NCBI RefSeq assembly: GCF_018143015.1
Contig: NC_054746.1
Coordinates: forward strand, 16,297,532 to 16,361,531
Source: Lytechinus variegatus
Taxonomy: Eukaryota > Echinodermata > Echinoidea > Temnopleuroida > Toxopneustidae
Length of the DNA stretch: 64,000 nt
Direction: 5' to 3'
In this document: piece by piece, positions 46,529 through 59,140 of the stretch
Layout of the letters: each line of letters begins with the position of its first letter
Numbering within the stretch: the first letter of the stretch is position 1
Program-made: the position numbers and the translations under genes
The notes under the pieces: generated by a model
Seen by the model: only the letters and a program-made list of their open reading frames with translations
Database searches by the model: none
What the model was told of the DNA's origin: nothing

Positions 46529-49500
46529 CTAATTCTCAAACTGGTCCTTATTCTTCAAGAGGTAGGCTGCTAGGTACTCGATGGGATTTGGCGGTCTGTC
46601 AACAACAACAAAAAAGGAAAGAAGGAAAAATACATTTTACCATCATATAAACATTGTCAAAATTCAATCAAAGGTCTAATTAAAAGTGTACTCTGATACA
46701 ATATAAGTCCATGTACGCAGTTTTGGAAAAGCAGATACCATAGTAAAATACAATAGAAAAGAATGCTTATGTCAACGATGGCTCACTAAATCTAAGTGTT
46801 TTGAGTTTTGCATGTCTTAGTTAAATAGAATACAGCAAAATAAGTTTAATTCCATACTTTGGTGCTTTGAGATATGACATAAAGGTGAGTGTATGTATTC
46901 ATTTCATTTTTCCTCAATGAAACAAACAATTCAATCTAACTTTAGTGGTGGGATTAACCCTTTGAACCCGATGGGCCGGAATACCGGCCTACCAGTGAAC
47001 GTGCAAATACCCGATAGGCTGGAATACCGGCCTACAGCCATGTGACTTCAAATGTCAGGTGATCATTTACAATGACGTCATCTCTCTAGTACGTGTACGT
47101 AGCAAAACGTGTAGGAATATTTAGTCGATAATTTCAGACAAGGGCGGCAATGGTTTCGGAAGGCTTCGGCATCAAAAATGGCCAAAATATGCCCCTTTTT
47201 TGTAGTTGCTCGTGTCGTATGTGCGGTAACACACTGTGTAATACGCGGCGAGTCACATGCTCACTATGGGGAAGCAACTGATATATCTGACTTTGGTAAA
47301 AACAGTGATTTTGAGCCCAAAACAGACACTAAAGTTGATATTTCTGTTTGTAGACTAGGTCTACGGGAAGGTAAACAACTCCAGTCGGCTCGGTCCGGGT
47401 ACTAGCGGGGGGAAGATGCCGTCAGATCTCATATCATGGGAATTTGTGAATGCGGTCAATATGTGCAAATAATTCAGGGTCAAGGTCACCACCACCCTTA
47501 ATTATTTAGGGTTCAAAGGGTTAAAGTCTCTCCAACCACCCACCTCCAAGCACTCTATTTTCAATGCATCTCCTTCCCCTTTTTGCTTCTCACCCCTCCC
47601 CCTTTCATGCAACTGGGCCCTGGATTACAAAAAAAAATCAAAGTTCTCAAATTTCCAAACTATCCACAAATTATGAGATCCTATAAACCCTGATCTTTTG
47701 TAAATGACTCAGAACAAAAGAATGAAATTAAAACTACTAATTTCTATCAAAAGATACGAGAATTGACTGATCCCCTTACAAAGAATTTTTTTGAACTCTC
47801 TGTGTATCATGCAACATATCACTTGATTTTTACTTGATTTTTAAGTGGCAGGTAACATTTGCATGTGTATCTACCAACATATAAATGTACATCCAATGAA
47901 CAGGAAATATGTAATAGATCTTGATATACCTTTAGTGCAAAACTTGTTCAACTTAAAAATGCAAAATCTACTAAATTAGCTCCAAATAACAATTAATTAA
48001 AATAGCATAAAAATATATCAATAAATAGCATGAGCCTAGGGTGGTTCAACTTTCTTGCTATACAACACAAAACATGCAACCAAATGTTTTTTAAACAACC
48101 CCAAATATTTTCTCCACTGGCCACATTCATACAATAAGAGACAAGAGAAGTGGTATTATGTGATCTATCTATGATATAAACATACCTCTCTTTAGCCAAC
48201 GCTGACATTGCTTGGAGGAGGATGGGTACTACAGTGTGATCGAGGTAACTTCTGGTTGTTAAAGATTGGAGGTCAACTTTGGGTCTGCTCTGCTTCTCTG
48301 CCTCGGCCTTCTCATTTGAAATTATCTTCTGTACATTTTCAGTCAGTCCATGTTCAGCGTGTGGGTTTTCTACTGGTGCGACAACCTGAAATGCGAGGAG
48401 AAATTCAATTCAGGATACTCAAGAGATCTATTCATAGATTTCACATCCATCATCACAGACTGAAGATATTGACAGTGCTAGTCCAGTTTGTTGGCCCTTC
48501 ATGAGAGAGATGCTCAAAATAGAGGGAGACTCATAAAAGTTGCATTCTCCCCCCCCCCCCCCAGTCCTTTCAACTCCCCTTCAGTAGCAGCCAACAAAAG
48601 GATTTGCCCCTTATACTAAATGAATACTACATGTACATGGATGGGTCCAAAGCTAGGCATTTCAAATTTAAGTTACATGTCGCATATTCACATATGCTGT
48701 GACCTTTGATCACAGACTCCATATTCAAATTAGATTGTACTTTAATGGGCAGCAGCCTTAATATCGGCTCAAGTCCTCAACTTCTTATATCTGGCAAGGT
48801 TCCTTACCCATGATGCAACATTTTGAGCAGTGTAGTCTTGTATTTAGGCCCACTTCAATAATAATAATAATAATGCATTCATACTGCAATAATAATGTTG
48901 CCAAATACCAAGTAGCAAAACAAGTACTTCCTCCTCTCAAAACATTCAGATTCAGATTTATTTCCATCAGAAATGACATAAATATTGATACAAATAATTT
49001 TAATACATTTATAACAAATATTTACGATACAAATCATTGTCATTATAATTATATTCAAGAACATCCCTGATAATCAACATATAAAGATATATACAAAATA
49101 TGGTGCATTTTGTAGACAAATTATGATACATAATCTAAATAGAAAAAAGGTACCTGTAAAAATGGTACATTCTAGTCCCTCTCTCTAAAAAAATAAAATT
49201 ATGAGCTAACATATTGTCTTTAATTATTAATGTTTATAAAAACTTATATTCAAGAGATTAAAAACATGTTTGAGAACAATACAAATAAAGTTTTCTGAGT
49301 ACTTACAGCAGGTTCTTGTGCAACAACTGGTGTCTCAGTAACTACTGGAATTTGCTCTCCTATATAATGATAATAAGAATATATATATATAATTGAACTA
49401 TATAAAACACGATGAAATGTGTTGTAAAAATAGTTGTAACATATTATGTTATTAACCTTTCCAGCCAATTTTATTTTCTTGCAATTACTTGGAGAGGAAA

Positions 49501-52500
49501 GTGTAGTCTCTGCTTTATCAGCTACATATTATTAAGAAGCGCTGGCACATAGAAACCTATCCTTCTCAGGGGTTGTCTAAGTCAACCCCTCCCCCTCTAT
49601 ATTATGTATATTGCCTTTTCATTGGAAATTACACCATTCTGAATCGCCCATTGAGGCAGTGTGTCTCTACTATATAGTACAGCCAATTTCATTTTCTTGC
49701 AATGACTTACAGAGGAAAGAGTAGGCTTTGCTCTATCAGCTACATATAAACAAGTGCTGGCAAAGAAAAGCCCCCCTCTGGGAAGCTGTTGAAATCAACC
49801 CATCCCTTTTGCATTGTAGCATATTTATTGAAAAATTCACCATTTTGAAGCCCCCATTTAGGCAAAAAGGCATTTCTGATATACATAGTCCTGCCACTTT
49901 TACTGTCTTGAAACCACTTAGGGAGGAAAGAAAAGGATTTGCTTTATCTGCCTCATATAACAAAGTGCAGACAAATAGAAGCCTACCCCCTCCGGGAGGC
50001 TGTTGAACTCACCCCATCCCTTTGCATTATTGCCTATTCATTGGGAAATTTACCATTTTGGAGCCCCATTTAGGCAAAAACCGTTCCCGATATATAGTTC
50101 TGCCACTTTTACTGCCTTGAAACCACTAAGGGAGGAAAAAATAGGATTTGCTTTATCAGCCTCATATAACAAAGTGCAGACAAATAAAAGCCTACCCCCT
50201 CCGGGAGGCTGTTGAAATCACCCCATCTCTTTTGCATTATTGCCTATTCATTGGGAAATTTACCATTTTGGAGCCCCATTTAGACAAAAAAGCGTTCCCG
50301 ATATATAGTTCTGCCACTTTTACTGCCTTGAAACCACTTAGGGAGGAAAGAAAAGGATTTGCTTTATCAGCCTCATATAACAAAGTGCAGACAAATAAAA
50401 TCCTACCCCCTCCGGGAGGCTGTTGAACTCACCCCATCCCTTTGCATTATTGCCTATTCATTGGGAAATTTACCATTTTGGAGCCCCCATTTAGGCAAAA
50501 AAGCATTCCCGATATATAGTTCTGCCAATTTTACTGCCTTGAAACCACTAAGGGAGGAAAGAATAGGTTTTGCTTTAATCAGCCACATATAAAGTGCAGG
50601 CAAATAAAAATCCTACCCCCTCCAGGAAGCTGTCGAAATCACCCATCCCTTTTGCATTATTGCCTATTTATTGAAAGATCACCAATTTGGAGCCCCCATT
50701 GAGGTAAAAAACAGGTCTAGAAGCACTGTATGAAAATTTCTCCTTTTCCGTGTGGCACCTTGCTCAATTATAACTATTGTCCTGCATGGGTGAGCAAAAA
50801 AAAAAATCCTCATAAACAAGGACAACTAAATTTACCAAGCCATAATTTGTCTTTATGAGAATATCCTTGTTTCTAAAATTATTACATGTAACAGTTAGAA
50901 TATTCCTAATTTTCAGACCGGCACCTCTTATAAATGTTACTGTCCGAATTGCTAATTCATCACATCACATCACGAGATTGCGCAATGCAGATAGACCAAT
51001 CCTCTGAGCTCTGTCGGAAAATAGAAAGAATGCATGGCAAGCACGAATCTAGAGCAGGACTTGAGGAAAAGTTCACCCTGACGAAAAGTTTGTTGTGAAA
51101 AAAGCAGAAAAAATAATTTTTGAATATTTCTGAAGGTTTGAGGAAAATCCATCAGAGATTAAAAAAGTCATTAGAATTTGAAATTTATAATTTGTGATTT
51201 CATATACGTGCAGCTCACTCATTCAATGAATAACCTTGTTCTCAGTTACATCTCCATGTGTGGCAAAATATGGGTGGCAATGTTTGGCTTATTTTCTCTT
51301 TTTCTATGGGACAAATGCTTGATTTTCTTACACTGTCAGTTTCCATTACAGAGCTCTATTCATCATATAACTTGGCTCTTATGTGAATTTAATTCTTTAA
51401 ATTATTCTTTCTTAATTGAAAATAGAGATGGAAAAATGAAAAATTTCTTGCCATATTACTTTCCACCAATAGAGGGCATACACAAAATTTTGCCCAGAAT
51501 TCAAGTTTTGAGCACTCTGGTGAATACAAAAATTATTGCCAAGAAACTAATGAAAAATAAATTGCAACTGTATAGAAATTACTAAGTTTGGTCACAAAAG
51601 TGATATTTTAATGATGTTTAAAAGTGTGTGCTATGAACAGCATTGGCAAACCGTCCATAGTCCTACCTGTAGTAAAATTCCCCACAGGCAGGATGGTTGC
51701 ATTTCCATTTTTTAGTGATGTAATATAAAATTCATTAATTTAAATTTTCAAGGGTTCATTGAATGAGTGGGTTTATGACTTTTTTTTCTTTTAGGAGTGC
51801 ATGCCATGTGAAATTATTTGTCTATTAGTATTATAAACATATAAAGGTACCTTACAATATATATAAAGTAACATTTTTAATTTTCTGAGAAATCAGATTT
51901 CATTCATTGATTTTCTTACTTTAAAATATCCGAGGAAAGCTGCTGACATATGATGTCACAAATCAACAAATTAAAATTTTAATATTTTATAATAACGTTT
52001 TTGTTATTCATTTGTATAAGGATTTGCCTCAAACCTTCAGCTTGGCCTCGGCTTCCTTCGCCAATTTTCTTCTGCTATTTTTACAATAAACTTTTTGTGA
52101 AAAGTTCCCTCTTAACAACTGGATGAATTTCCCATGAAATATTTCAATAAATGACAAGCAACATGAAAAAAATTGTCATTGCTGTTAAAGTTGATACACC
52201 CACACATCACCCCCCCCCCCCCTTCCCCCGCAGCTAGCCAGGAGGCTTCTAGAGAGTAAAAATCATTTACTAACGTAAGGGTACTCTCAATGAAGCCAGG
52301 TCTTCCTTCCTATTCATTTGCATGTACCACCAAAAAACCTGAAACTTGCGCCCCCGAGATTTCTACTGTCTTTCTAAAAGATCTAGCCCTAAATCATGTA
52401 GGCCTACATGGGATACAACTTCATTTCCAACATTTCTACGGTATGGATTTTATTTTTAAACAAGAATCCTTATATATTAAATAAAGTTGCAAAGATGGAA

Positions 52501-55500
52501 GAGACTTGCCCGATGTTTACGCCACCATCTTGCTTTCTATTGTTCTTCTTTCCCCTGGGCCATGATAGTGATACGGACGCTTGCGTCGCGTAATGTTGGG
52601 GAAGAACAATACTTGTGGTGGTAGATCTACACGCAAATGACATGAATGAATTCAATAGGAAGGAAGACCTGGCTTCGTTGAGATTCAGAATAACCTTACG
52701 TTAGTAAATGATTTTTACTGTCTAGAAGCCTCCAGGGGCCCGTTTCTCAACACCGTCATAAGTCTAACTTCTTGACTAAATCGGAGATAGTGAGCTACTT
52801 GTCCGCTAACCGTTTCACGAAGCCCTCTTTACCAAGATCGGGTACAACAACCTCACTAAATATTTATGACACCTCCGAACCTGTCACAACTTCTTTCTTA
52901 ATGACGTATGGCATCACGTGGGTAGACTATGACATGCAAAAGTGCCTAGAAATGTGAAAATTATAATCTTACGTAATCAATCAAAGATGTTGAAATTACA
53001 TCAAAAAACAAGTTGGATAATGCATTCTATGATCATGGTAATACAAAGAATCTACAAAAACTGTTGGTAATACTCCACAAAACCATTCATTTTGAAATAG
53101 TAAAATAATTTATTTGATAAAGATTCTACCACGTCAGGCCATCCATAAATGGACTCGTATTTGTCGTTTTCAGACCCCTATTAACATTTTGATATATTCT
53201 ATCTCTAATTTATGCATACAATTTGTCGAATAGTAAGTTTCAGTATCTAAGATTTAAAAGAAAATTGTTAAACTATATTTTGATGATGTTTGAAATCATA
53301 AAATACCATATAATTATCATCATTTTACAACGAAAACCGTTATGGTTTTACTTTCGTAAACTATTAAAATTGGATATCCCGGGGGTACCCATCTCAACGT
53401 CCACGTGATTTTTTAGTCACGAGATCAATTATTCATAATTCCATTTTCTCAGCAATTGAATGCTCAAGTCTTCATGGTCTAAGTATGTATGGTGCATAAT
53501 ATACCTGTGCTATTATTCTTAAAAGATGAAATTCCCAATTCATCACAATATTTGCAATTTTGTTATAATTTTTCTTTTTGAAAATTAAGCTATTTTGTGA
53601 CTAAGGCTACGTCTTGTCTGCTCTTTTTACCGATAATATCGATATCAAGGTATTTTAGTTAGGGAGCCTTTCGAGAAACGGGTTTAGTAATAATGCTGTA
53701 ACCGATTTTTATTCCAATTCCCGATCCGATCCGATTTTCCCCTTTTTTCTACATTTTTCCGAACTCTGATTTTTGACCAGTGGGGAAAAAATCGGATCGG
53801 AAAAACCAAAACATAACAAGACAAAAAAAAAAAAACACGTGGCGACATGTTTGCCGTCAAAATGCGCTGGTGATTTGTTTTGATCTCAGACAAAAGCGGT
53901 GGAAGGAAAAGAAGATAAAGGGGAAGAAAATTATGATTTGTGTTTATCTCCGATATTAGTGGAAAGGCAGGTGGAGAAGAAGATTATGATTTGTTTTGAT
54001 CTCCGACATAATCGGGGAAGAACAAAACGATGATGATGATAATTGGTGATAATTTGTTTTGATCTCCGACAAAAATGGAGGAAGAAAAACAGCGAAAAGA
54101 CGATATGTTTTGATCTTAAGCGGAGGCAAATAAGATTTAGTTGAACACGCTGACATGCGCGGTAATATTTACGACTATCTGACTATACGTCCTCTAAGAG
54201 TTTACGATTACCTCCGCTATCACTACGATGTTGTAGAGAAGGTGAATATCATGGTAAACAACTCTGGATAATAATGCGTCTTTTTCGGGAGGTCAAGCGA
54301 CCTTTAAGAGTTTACGATTACCTCCGCCATCACTACGATGTTGTAGAGAAGGTGAATATCACGGTAAACAACTCTGGACAATAATGCGTCTTTTTCGGGA
54401 GGTCATGCGACCTTTATGAGATTACGATTACCTCCGCCATCACTACGATGTTGTAGAGAAGGTGAATATCACGGTAAACAACTCTGGATAATAATGCGTC
54501 CTTTTCGGGAGGTCATGCGACCTTTAAGAGATTACGATTACCTCCGCCATCACTATGATGTTGTAGAGAAGGTGAATATCACGGTAAACAACTCTGGATA
54601 ATGCGTCCTTTTCGGGAGGTCATGCGACCTTTAAGAGTTTACGATTACCTCCGCCATCACTACGATGTTGTAGAGAAGGTGAATATTATGGTAAACAACT
54701 CTGGATAATAATGCGTCTTTTTCGGGAGGTCATGCGACCTTTAAGAGTTTACGATTACCTCCGCCATCACTACGATGTTGTAGAGAAGGTGAATATCACG
54801 GCAAACAACTCTGGACAATAATGCGTCTTTTTCGGGAGGTCATGCGACCTTTATTTTATGAGATTACGATTACCTCCGCCATCACTACGATGTTGTAGAG
54901 AAGGTGAATATCACGGTAAACAACTCTGGATAATAAGGCATCCTTTTCGGGAGGTCATGCGACCTTTAAGAGTTTACGATTACCTCCGCCGGCCGCCATC
55001 ACTACAATTTTGTAGAGAAGTTGAATATCACGGCAAACAACTCTTGATAATAATGCGTCTTTTTCGGGAGGTCATGCGACCTTTATGAGATTACGATTAC
55101 CTCCGCCATCACTACGATGTTGTAGAGAAGGTGAATATCACGGTAAACAACTCTAGATAATAATGCGTCTTTTTCGGGAGGTCATGCGACCTTTATTTTA
55201 TGAGATTACGATTACCTCCGCCATCACTACGATGTTGTAGAGAAGGTGAATATCACGGTAAACAACTCTGGACATTTGTCCACGCGCCAGCCACATACAA
55301 ATTTTAATGTATTTTTTTGTTTTTGAATATCTTCCGATCCGATATCCGAACCGATTCCGATTTTAGGAGCAAAACTTCCGAACCGAACTCCGATCCCTTA
55401 ATTGCTCTAACTTACAACATTAGTTATTTAGTAAGATTGGAACTAACTCCGTGGTTTGTGGATAAAGATATGACTAACTTGTCCAGGTGTTGAGAAACGG

Positions 55501-55829
55501 GCCCCTGGCTACCCGCGGCCGAAGGCGAGGCTAAATAGGCCAAAGCCAGGGCTAGGCAGCCGCCGCCGCCGCGCTAGGCAAAACTAGTAACTTACCGCAA
55601 ACAAAAATCGTAATGTGTGGGACAACACTTACAAATTGCAAGTTGCCGCGCGATTGGTTTCTACGATTAATATTGTTGCACATTACATCAATGTCATGCA
55701 AAAGAATATAATTTCAATGACAACTCATTTCTTAAAATAATTCATAACATAAATTGATTAAGGAAAGATCGAAAAATACAAAAATGCAAAAAACATCAGA
55801 AAGAGTAATTAGTGTTTACCTTCGGCCAT
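46529..55829 (-). CDS. DPY30: DPY30, COMPASS/MLL complex subunit
   Basis: Small nuclear protein that dimerises and binds ASH2L in SET1/MLL (COMPASS) histone H3K4 methyltransferase complexes. Minus-strand coding exons are 55829-55820, 49359-49307, 48385-48186 and 46595-46529, with GT/AG borders and phases 1, 0, 2. They give 109 residues (human 99). The Dpy-30 motif lies at about residues 58-104: [20 protein letters not shown], then [19 protein letters not shown], nearly identical to vertebrates. Residues 28-36 (NPHAEHGLT) are also conserved. The N-terminal 25 residues are variable, as is usual. The first coding exon has only ten coding bases (MAEG, with the Gly codon split). Intron 1 is 6.5 kb and repeat-filled. 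The gene converges on symplekin. Confidence 0.95.
46958..47520. mobile_element. piggyBac-like MITE
   Basis: It begins CCCTTTGAACCC and ends GGGTTCAAAGGG, with TTAA at 46954-46957 and 47521-47524. CCC ends next to TTAA fit piggyBac. The left part holds two copies of GGAATACCGGCCTAC. An open stretch of 75 codons at 47178-47405 has no recognised domain. It lies in DPY30 intron 3. Confidence 0.8.
49460..50720. repeat. Tandem array, about 211-bp unit, about six copies
   Basis: TTGAAACCACT followed by AGGGAGGAAAG recurs near 49910, 50119, 50330 and 50541, a 209-211 bp spacing. Two more diverged units lie at 49460-49780. It lies in DPY30 intron 1. Confidence 0.85.
51447..51585 (+). repeat. Dispersed repeat, copy 2 of an inverted pair
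   Basis: Opposite-orientation match to 9885-10022, about 41 kb apart, in DPY30 intron 1. Confidence 0.65.
52241..52733. mobile_element. Palindromic MITE, GGAGGCTTCTAGA ends
   Basis: Left arm from GGAGGCTTCTAGAGAGTAAA and right arm ending TTTTACTGTCTAGAAGCCTCC are inverted copies over about 80 bp. The right edge abuts the next element, and the outer flanks CCAGG and CCTGG are also inverted. Confidence 0.72.
52735..55505. mobile_element. DNA transposon with GGGGCCCGTTTC ends, carrying a minisatellite
   Basis: It begins GGGGCCCGTTTCTCAACACC and ends with the exact reverse complement at 55486-55505. Its ends resemble those of the MITEs at 24713 and 20293. The interior holds CCGATCCGAT-rich stretches near 53720 and 55340 and the 110-bp minisatellite. 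No transposase was recognised. No clear target duplication was seen. It lies in DPY30 intron 1. Confidence 0.68.
54177..55275. repeat. Minisatellite, about 110-bp unit, ten copies
   Basis: TTACGATTACCTCCGC recurs near 54201, 54311, 54421, 54531, 54638, 54748, 54862, 54973, 55089 and 55204. Copies are highly similar. Units also carry GTAAACAACTCTGGA and TTTTTCGGGAGGTCATGCGA. Confidence 0.92.
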
Positions 55830-56219
55830 GTTGTCTACAAACAAATGTCACGTGATCCACATCCGCTTATATTATATATTATCGAAATATCGATAGAATT
55901 GAATTCCCACTACCGGGGTACTGGTACACTAGAGAAATAATTTGGACTGGTGTGATAATTCAACTGATTTATTCCCTCAATATCTATAAAGTCACCATCC
56001 GACAATTGTTTTTTTTTATAAATCTCATTCCATTTCTCCATTCTGTTTTGTATTGGATTGGATCCCTCCTCCCCTGGCCTTGATCCACCTATCCCTAAGA
56101 CCTACAACAATCTGATAGCAATCACATTTTCTCCTTTATATCTTTCCTAGGTTATTTATTACTTCTGTAGAGATACAGACCGGATGCAAACTAGTGATTT
56201 ATATCACTGTGCCCCTCCC
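55830..56219. other. DPY30 upstream region
   Basis: Sequence 5' of the DPY30 start codon. It should hold the 5' UTR and promoter. An AT-rich stretch (TATATTATATATTATCG) lies near 55868. No defined element can be assigned. Confidence 0.4.
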
Positions 56220-57790
56220 ACGATGTTCAGTGCTCTACACTCAGGTGTGCCCCCCCCCCCCCCCGCCCCCTCCTGATCATTCTCTCCCCTAGTAATATAC
56301 ACTCTCTCCCCCTAGTAATATACTTTCTCTCTTCTCCAAACACCCCTAGATCTTGAGATTTGCGCCCCTTCTGTTTTCCCTCACTATATGCACATTTATC
56401 CATTTTTACACTCCAGTCCCCTATCAACTCTAATTTCTCTCGATGCACCTGACCCCCCCCCCCCTCCTCATCAGTTTTACACTTCAATCCTCATTTTAGT
56501 CAATCCTTTACTACTTCCATCAAATCTACTTCCCCTAGCTATCACCAGCCCCTCTCCCAGATTAAAACTTGGGGTTTCTTTCTAATCCCTCAATCCAATC
56601 TTCTTTCTAGCTCTCTCACCACCCCTCTCTCCTCAGTTTTACACCAAGTCCCCCTTCCAATCTTTTTAGCCAATCCCTCAATCCAATCTTCTTTCTCTCT
56701 CACCACCCCTCTCTCCTCAGTTATGCACCAAGTCCCCCTTCCAATCTTTTTAGCCAATCCCTCAATCCAATCTTCTTTCTCTCTCACCACCCCTCTCTCC
56801 TCAGTTTTACACCAAGTCCCCCTTCCAATCTTTTTAGCCAATCCCTCAATCCAATCTTCTTTCTCTCTCACCACCCCTCTCTCCTCAGTTTTACACCAAG
56901 TCCCCCTTCCAATCTTTTTAGCCAATCCCTCAATCCAATCTTCTTTCTCTCACACCACCCCTCTCTCCTCAGTTTTACACCAAGTCCCCCTTCCAATCTT
57001 TTTAGCCAATCCCTCAATCCAATCTTCTTTCTCTCTCACCACCCCTCTCTCCTCAGTTTTACACCAAGTCCCCCTTCCAATCTTTTTAGCCAATCCCTCA
57101 ATCCAATCTTCTTTCTCTCACACCACCCCTCTCTCCTCAGTTTTACACCAAGTCCCCCTTCCAATCTTTTTAGCCAATCCCTCAATCCAATCTTCTTTCT
57201 CTCTCACCACCCCTCTCTCCTCAGTTTTACACCAAGTCCCCCTTCCAATCTTTTTAGCCAATCCCTCAATCCAATCTTCTTTCTCTCTCACCACCCCTCT
57301 CTCCTCAGTTTTACACCAAGTCCCCCTTCCAATCTTTTTAGCCAATCCCTCAATCCAATCTTCTTTCTCTCTCACCACCCCTCTCTCCTCAGTTTTACAC
57401 CAAGTCCCCCTTCCAATCTTTTTAGCCAATCCCTCAATCCAATCTTCTTTCTCTCTCACCACCCCTCTCTCCTCAGATTTACACTAAGGTTCCCCTTCTG
57501 ATCTTTTCAATCAATTGCTTTTTACTCCCATTCAATCTCCTTCCTATCTCACCCATCCCATCGCTCTCTCTCCTCATTTTTACACTTTGGTCTCTTTCCA
57601 ATCTTTTTAGCCAATCCCTTATTACCACTCCAATCTACTTTCTCCATCACCACCCCTCTCTCCTCAGATTTACAGTTTCCCCTTCTGATCTTTTCAATCA
57701 ATTCCTTCTAACTCCCATTCTATCTCCTCCAATCTCATCTATCCCATCGCTCTCTCTCCTCATTTCTACACTTTGGTCTCTTTCCAATCG
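56220..57790. repeat. 84-bp minisatellite with pyrimidine-rich flanks
   Basis: The unit, with words AGTTTTACACCAAGTCCC and TTTTTAGCCAATCCCTCAAT, recurs every 84 bp from about 56630 to 57480, some eleven nearly identical copies. Looser relatives lie at 56220-56620 and 57490-57790. As 84 is a multiple of three, reading frames stay open on both strands without being genes. Confidence 0.93.
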
Positions 57791-59140
57791 ACAGATTCTT
57801 CTGCGACACAATGATAACCATACACACAAAAAATGCAGGCCTACATTGTCTCATGACCAGTGCATAATAACCAGCATTCTCTTTTAAATCATTACACAAG
57901 ATGAAACCATTCAGAAATGAATCAACAGTTGATGATGGGAATGACAAAACCATTTTAATCGGCTTCAAGAAAAAAAATGTAAACAAGAAAAGTGAAAATA
58001 GGCACTTCATCACACAAATCCCAACACCATGACATGTTATATGGTTCTGAAGAAGCATCAAGATCATTAAGATTGGAAATGAATCTTCCAATATAATGCC
58101 CATTCTAAAATGATAATTGTTCATTGACAGGATTAGGCTACCTGTCAGGATAAATTGACAGACAAAACATTTTCATAGCAATATATCTTTGGCATGAAAT
58201 ATGAAGTATTTAATGTGCTACTGTACTTCGGTGTGTTTCAACTGAAATCTTCTTGATTTGCTTAGCCCATTGGGATACATGAATCTGGTAACAGAGTTCC
58301 GTGTATTATAATCAACTTATCTATTAAAGTTCATATAAATGTTGTTTTTAACAAATATTTCATTTGCAAAAAAATCATTATTCATGCATTACATGTAATG
58401 TACACATAATGTGAAAATAGCATGGAATATGTGGATTTATATAAAATGCCTCTGACAGAATCATAAAGCAAGCCATTGATGCCAGGCCAGTCCCACCTCT
58501 GATTAGCTAGCCATAGGAGGGTTTGAGAGTTACAATTATAAAAATCATTCTGAAATTCAAAGCACATTCCAAATAACCATTGTAAAAAAGAGTGAATCAC
58601 ATTTTCAGCCTTGGTGTGTAGTATATTTTCATGTTATCTTTGGTTTTATTTTTATATATCACTGCTTGGTAAGGAATATAGTCATAACTAACATGAAGAC
58701 CCCATAAAATCAATTTTTGATTTTCTTTATTCCTCTAAAGTCAAGGGTCAGGTACCATTTTACTTCAATTATACATTTCTCAAAATATAAATGAAAACAT
58801 AAATGAATATGGTATCATAAATATCACCAAGATCAAACAACTGCACTTTAATGACCCCCAAGTCAGGTTCTTGTGTTTTTTGCTTTAAAGTATTTCCATC
58901 CTGTGCAGTAACTTACTGTGGTTGTAAATAATGAAAATAGCGAAAACAAAATCATTGACTTGCACAACATGGTAAGGAAAATAACAATCCTCGTTTATGG
59001 GGCCCTTTTCTTTACAAGTAACCCAATGTTAAGATTAATGTTTTTCTTAAAATAAACTCCCTTTTAACATGTTACCAATTACACCATATTAATTCTAGTC
59101 TACACTGCACAATACCACATCAAAGAAAATAATAATTGAC
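57791..59140. other. Spacer between the 84-bp minisatellite and the SELENOW SECIS exon
   Basis: AT-rich sequence. It may include the distal SELENOW 3' UTR; a minus-strand AATAAA lies at 58726-58731, but no end can be fixed. No coding region was recognised. Confidence 0.4.

Noticed and set aside
54416-55088. Open frames with [13 protein letters not shown]
   Set aside because: They are produced by the 110-bp minisatellite and recur with each unit.
56723-57487. Open frame of 254 codons, and minus-strand open frames, in the 84-bp repeat
   Set aside because: The frame is open only because the repeat unit is 84 bp, a multiple of three, and free of stops. Both strands are open alike, and no known protein is matched.
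57735-58124. 129-codon minus-strand open frame downstream of SELENOW
   Set aside because: No homology recognised, it runs into the minisatellite edge, and the region is AT-rich intergenic sequence.
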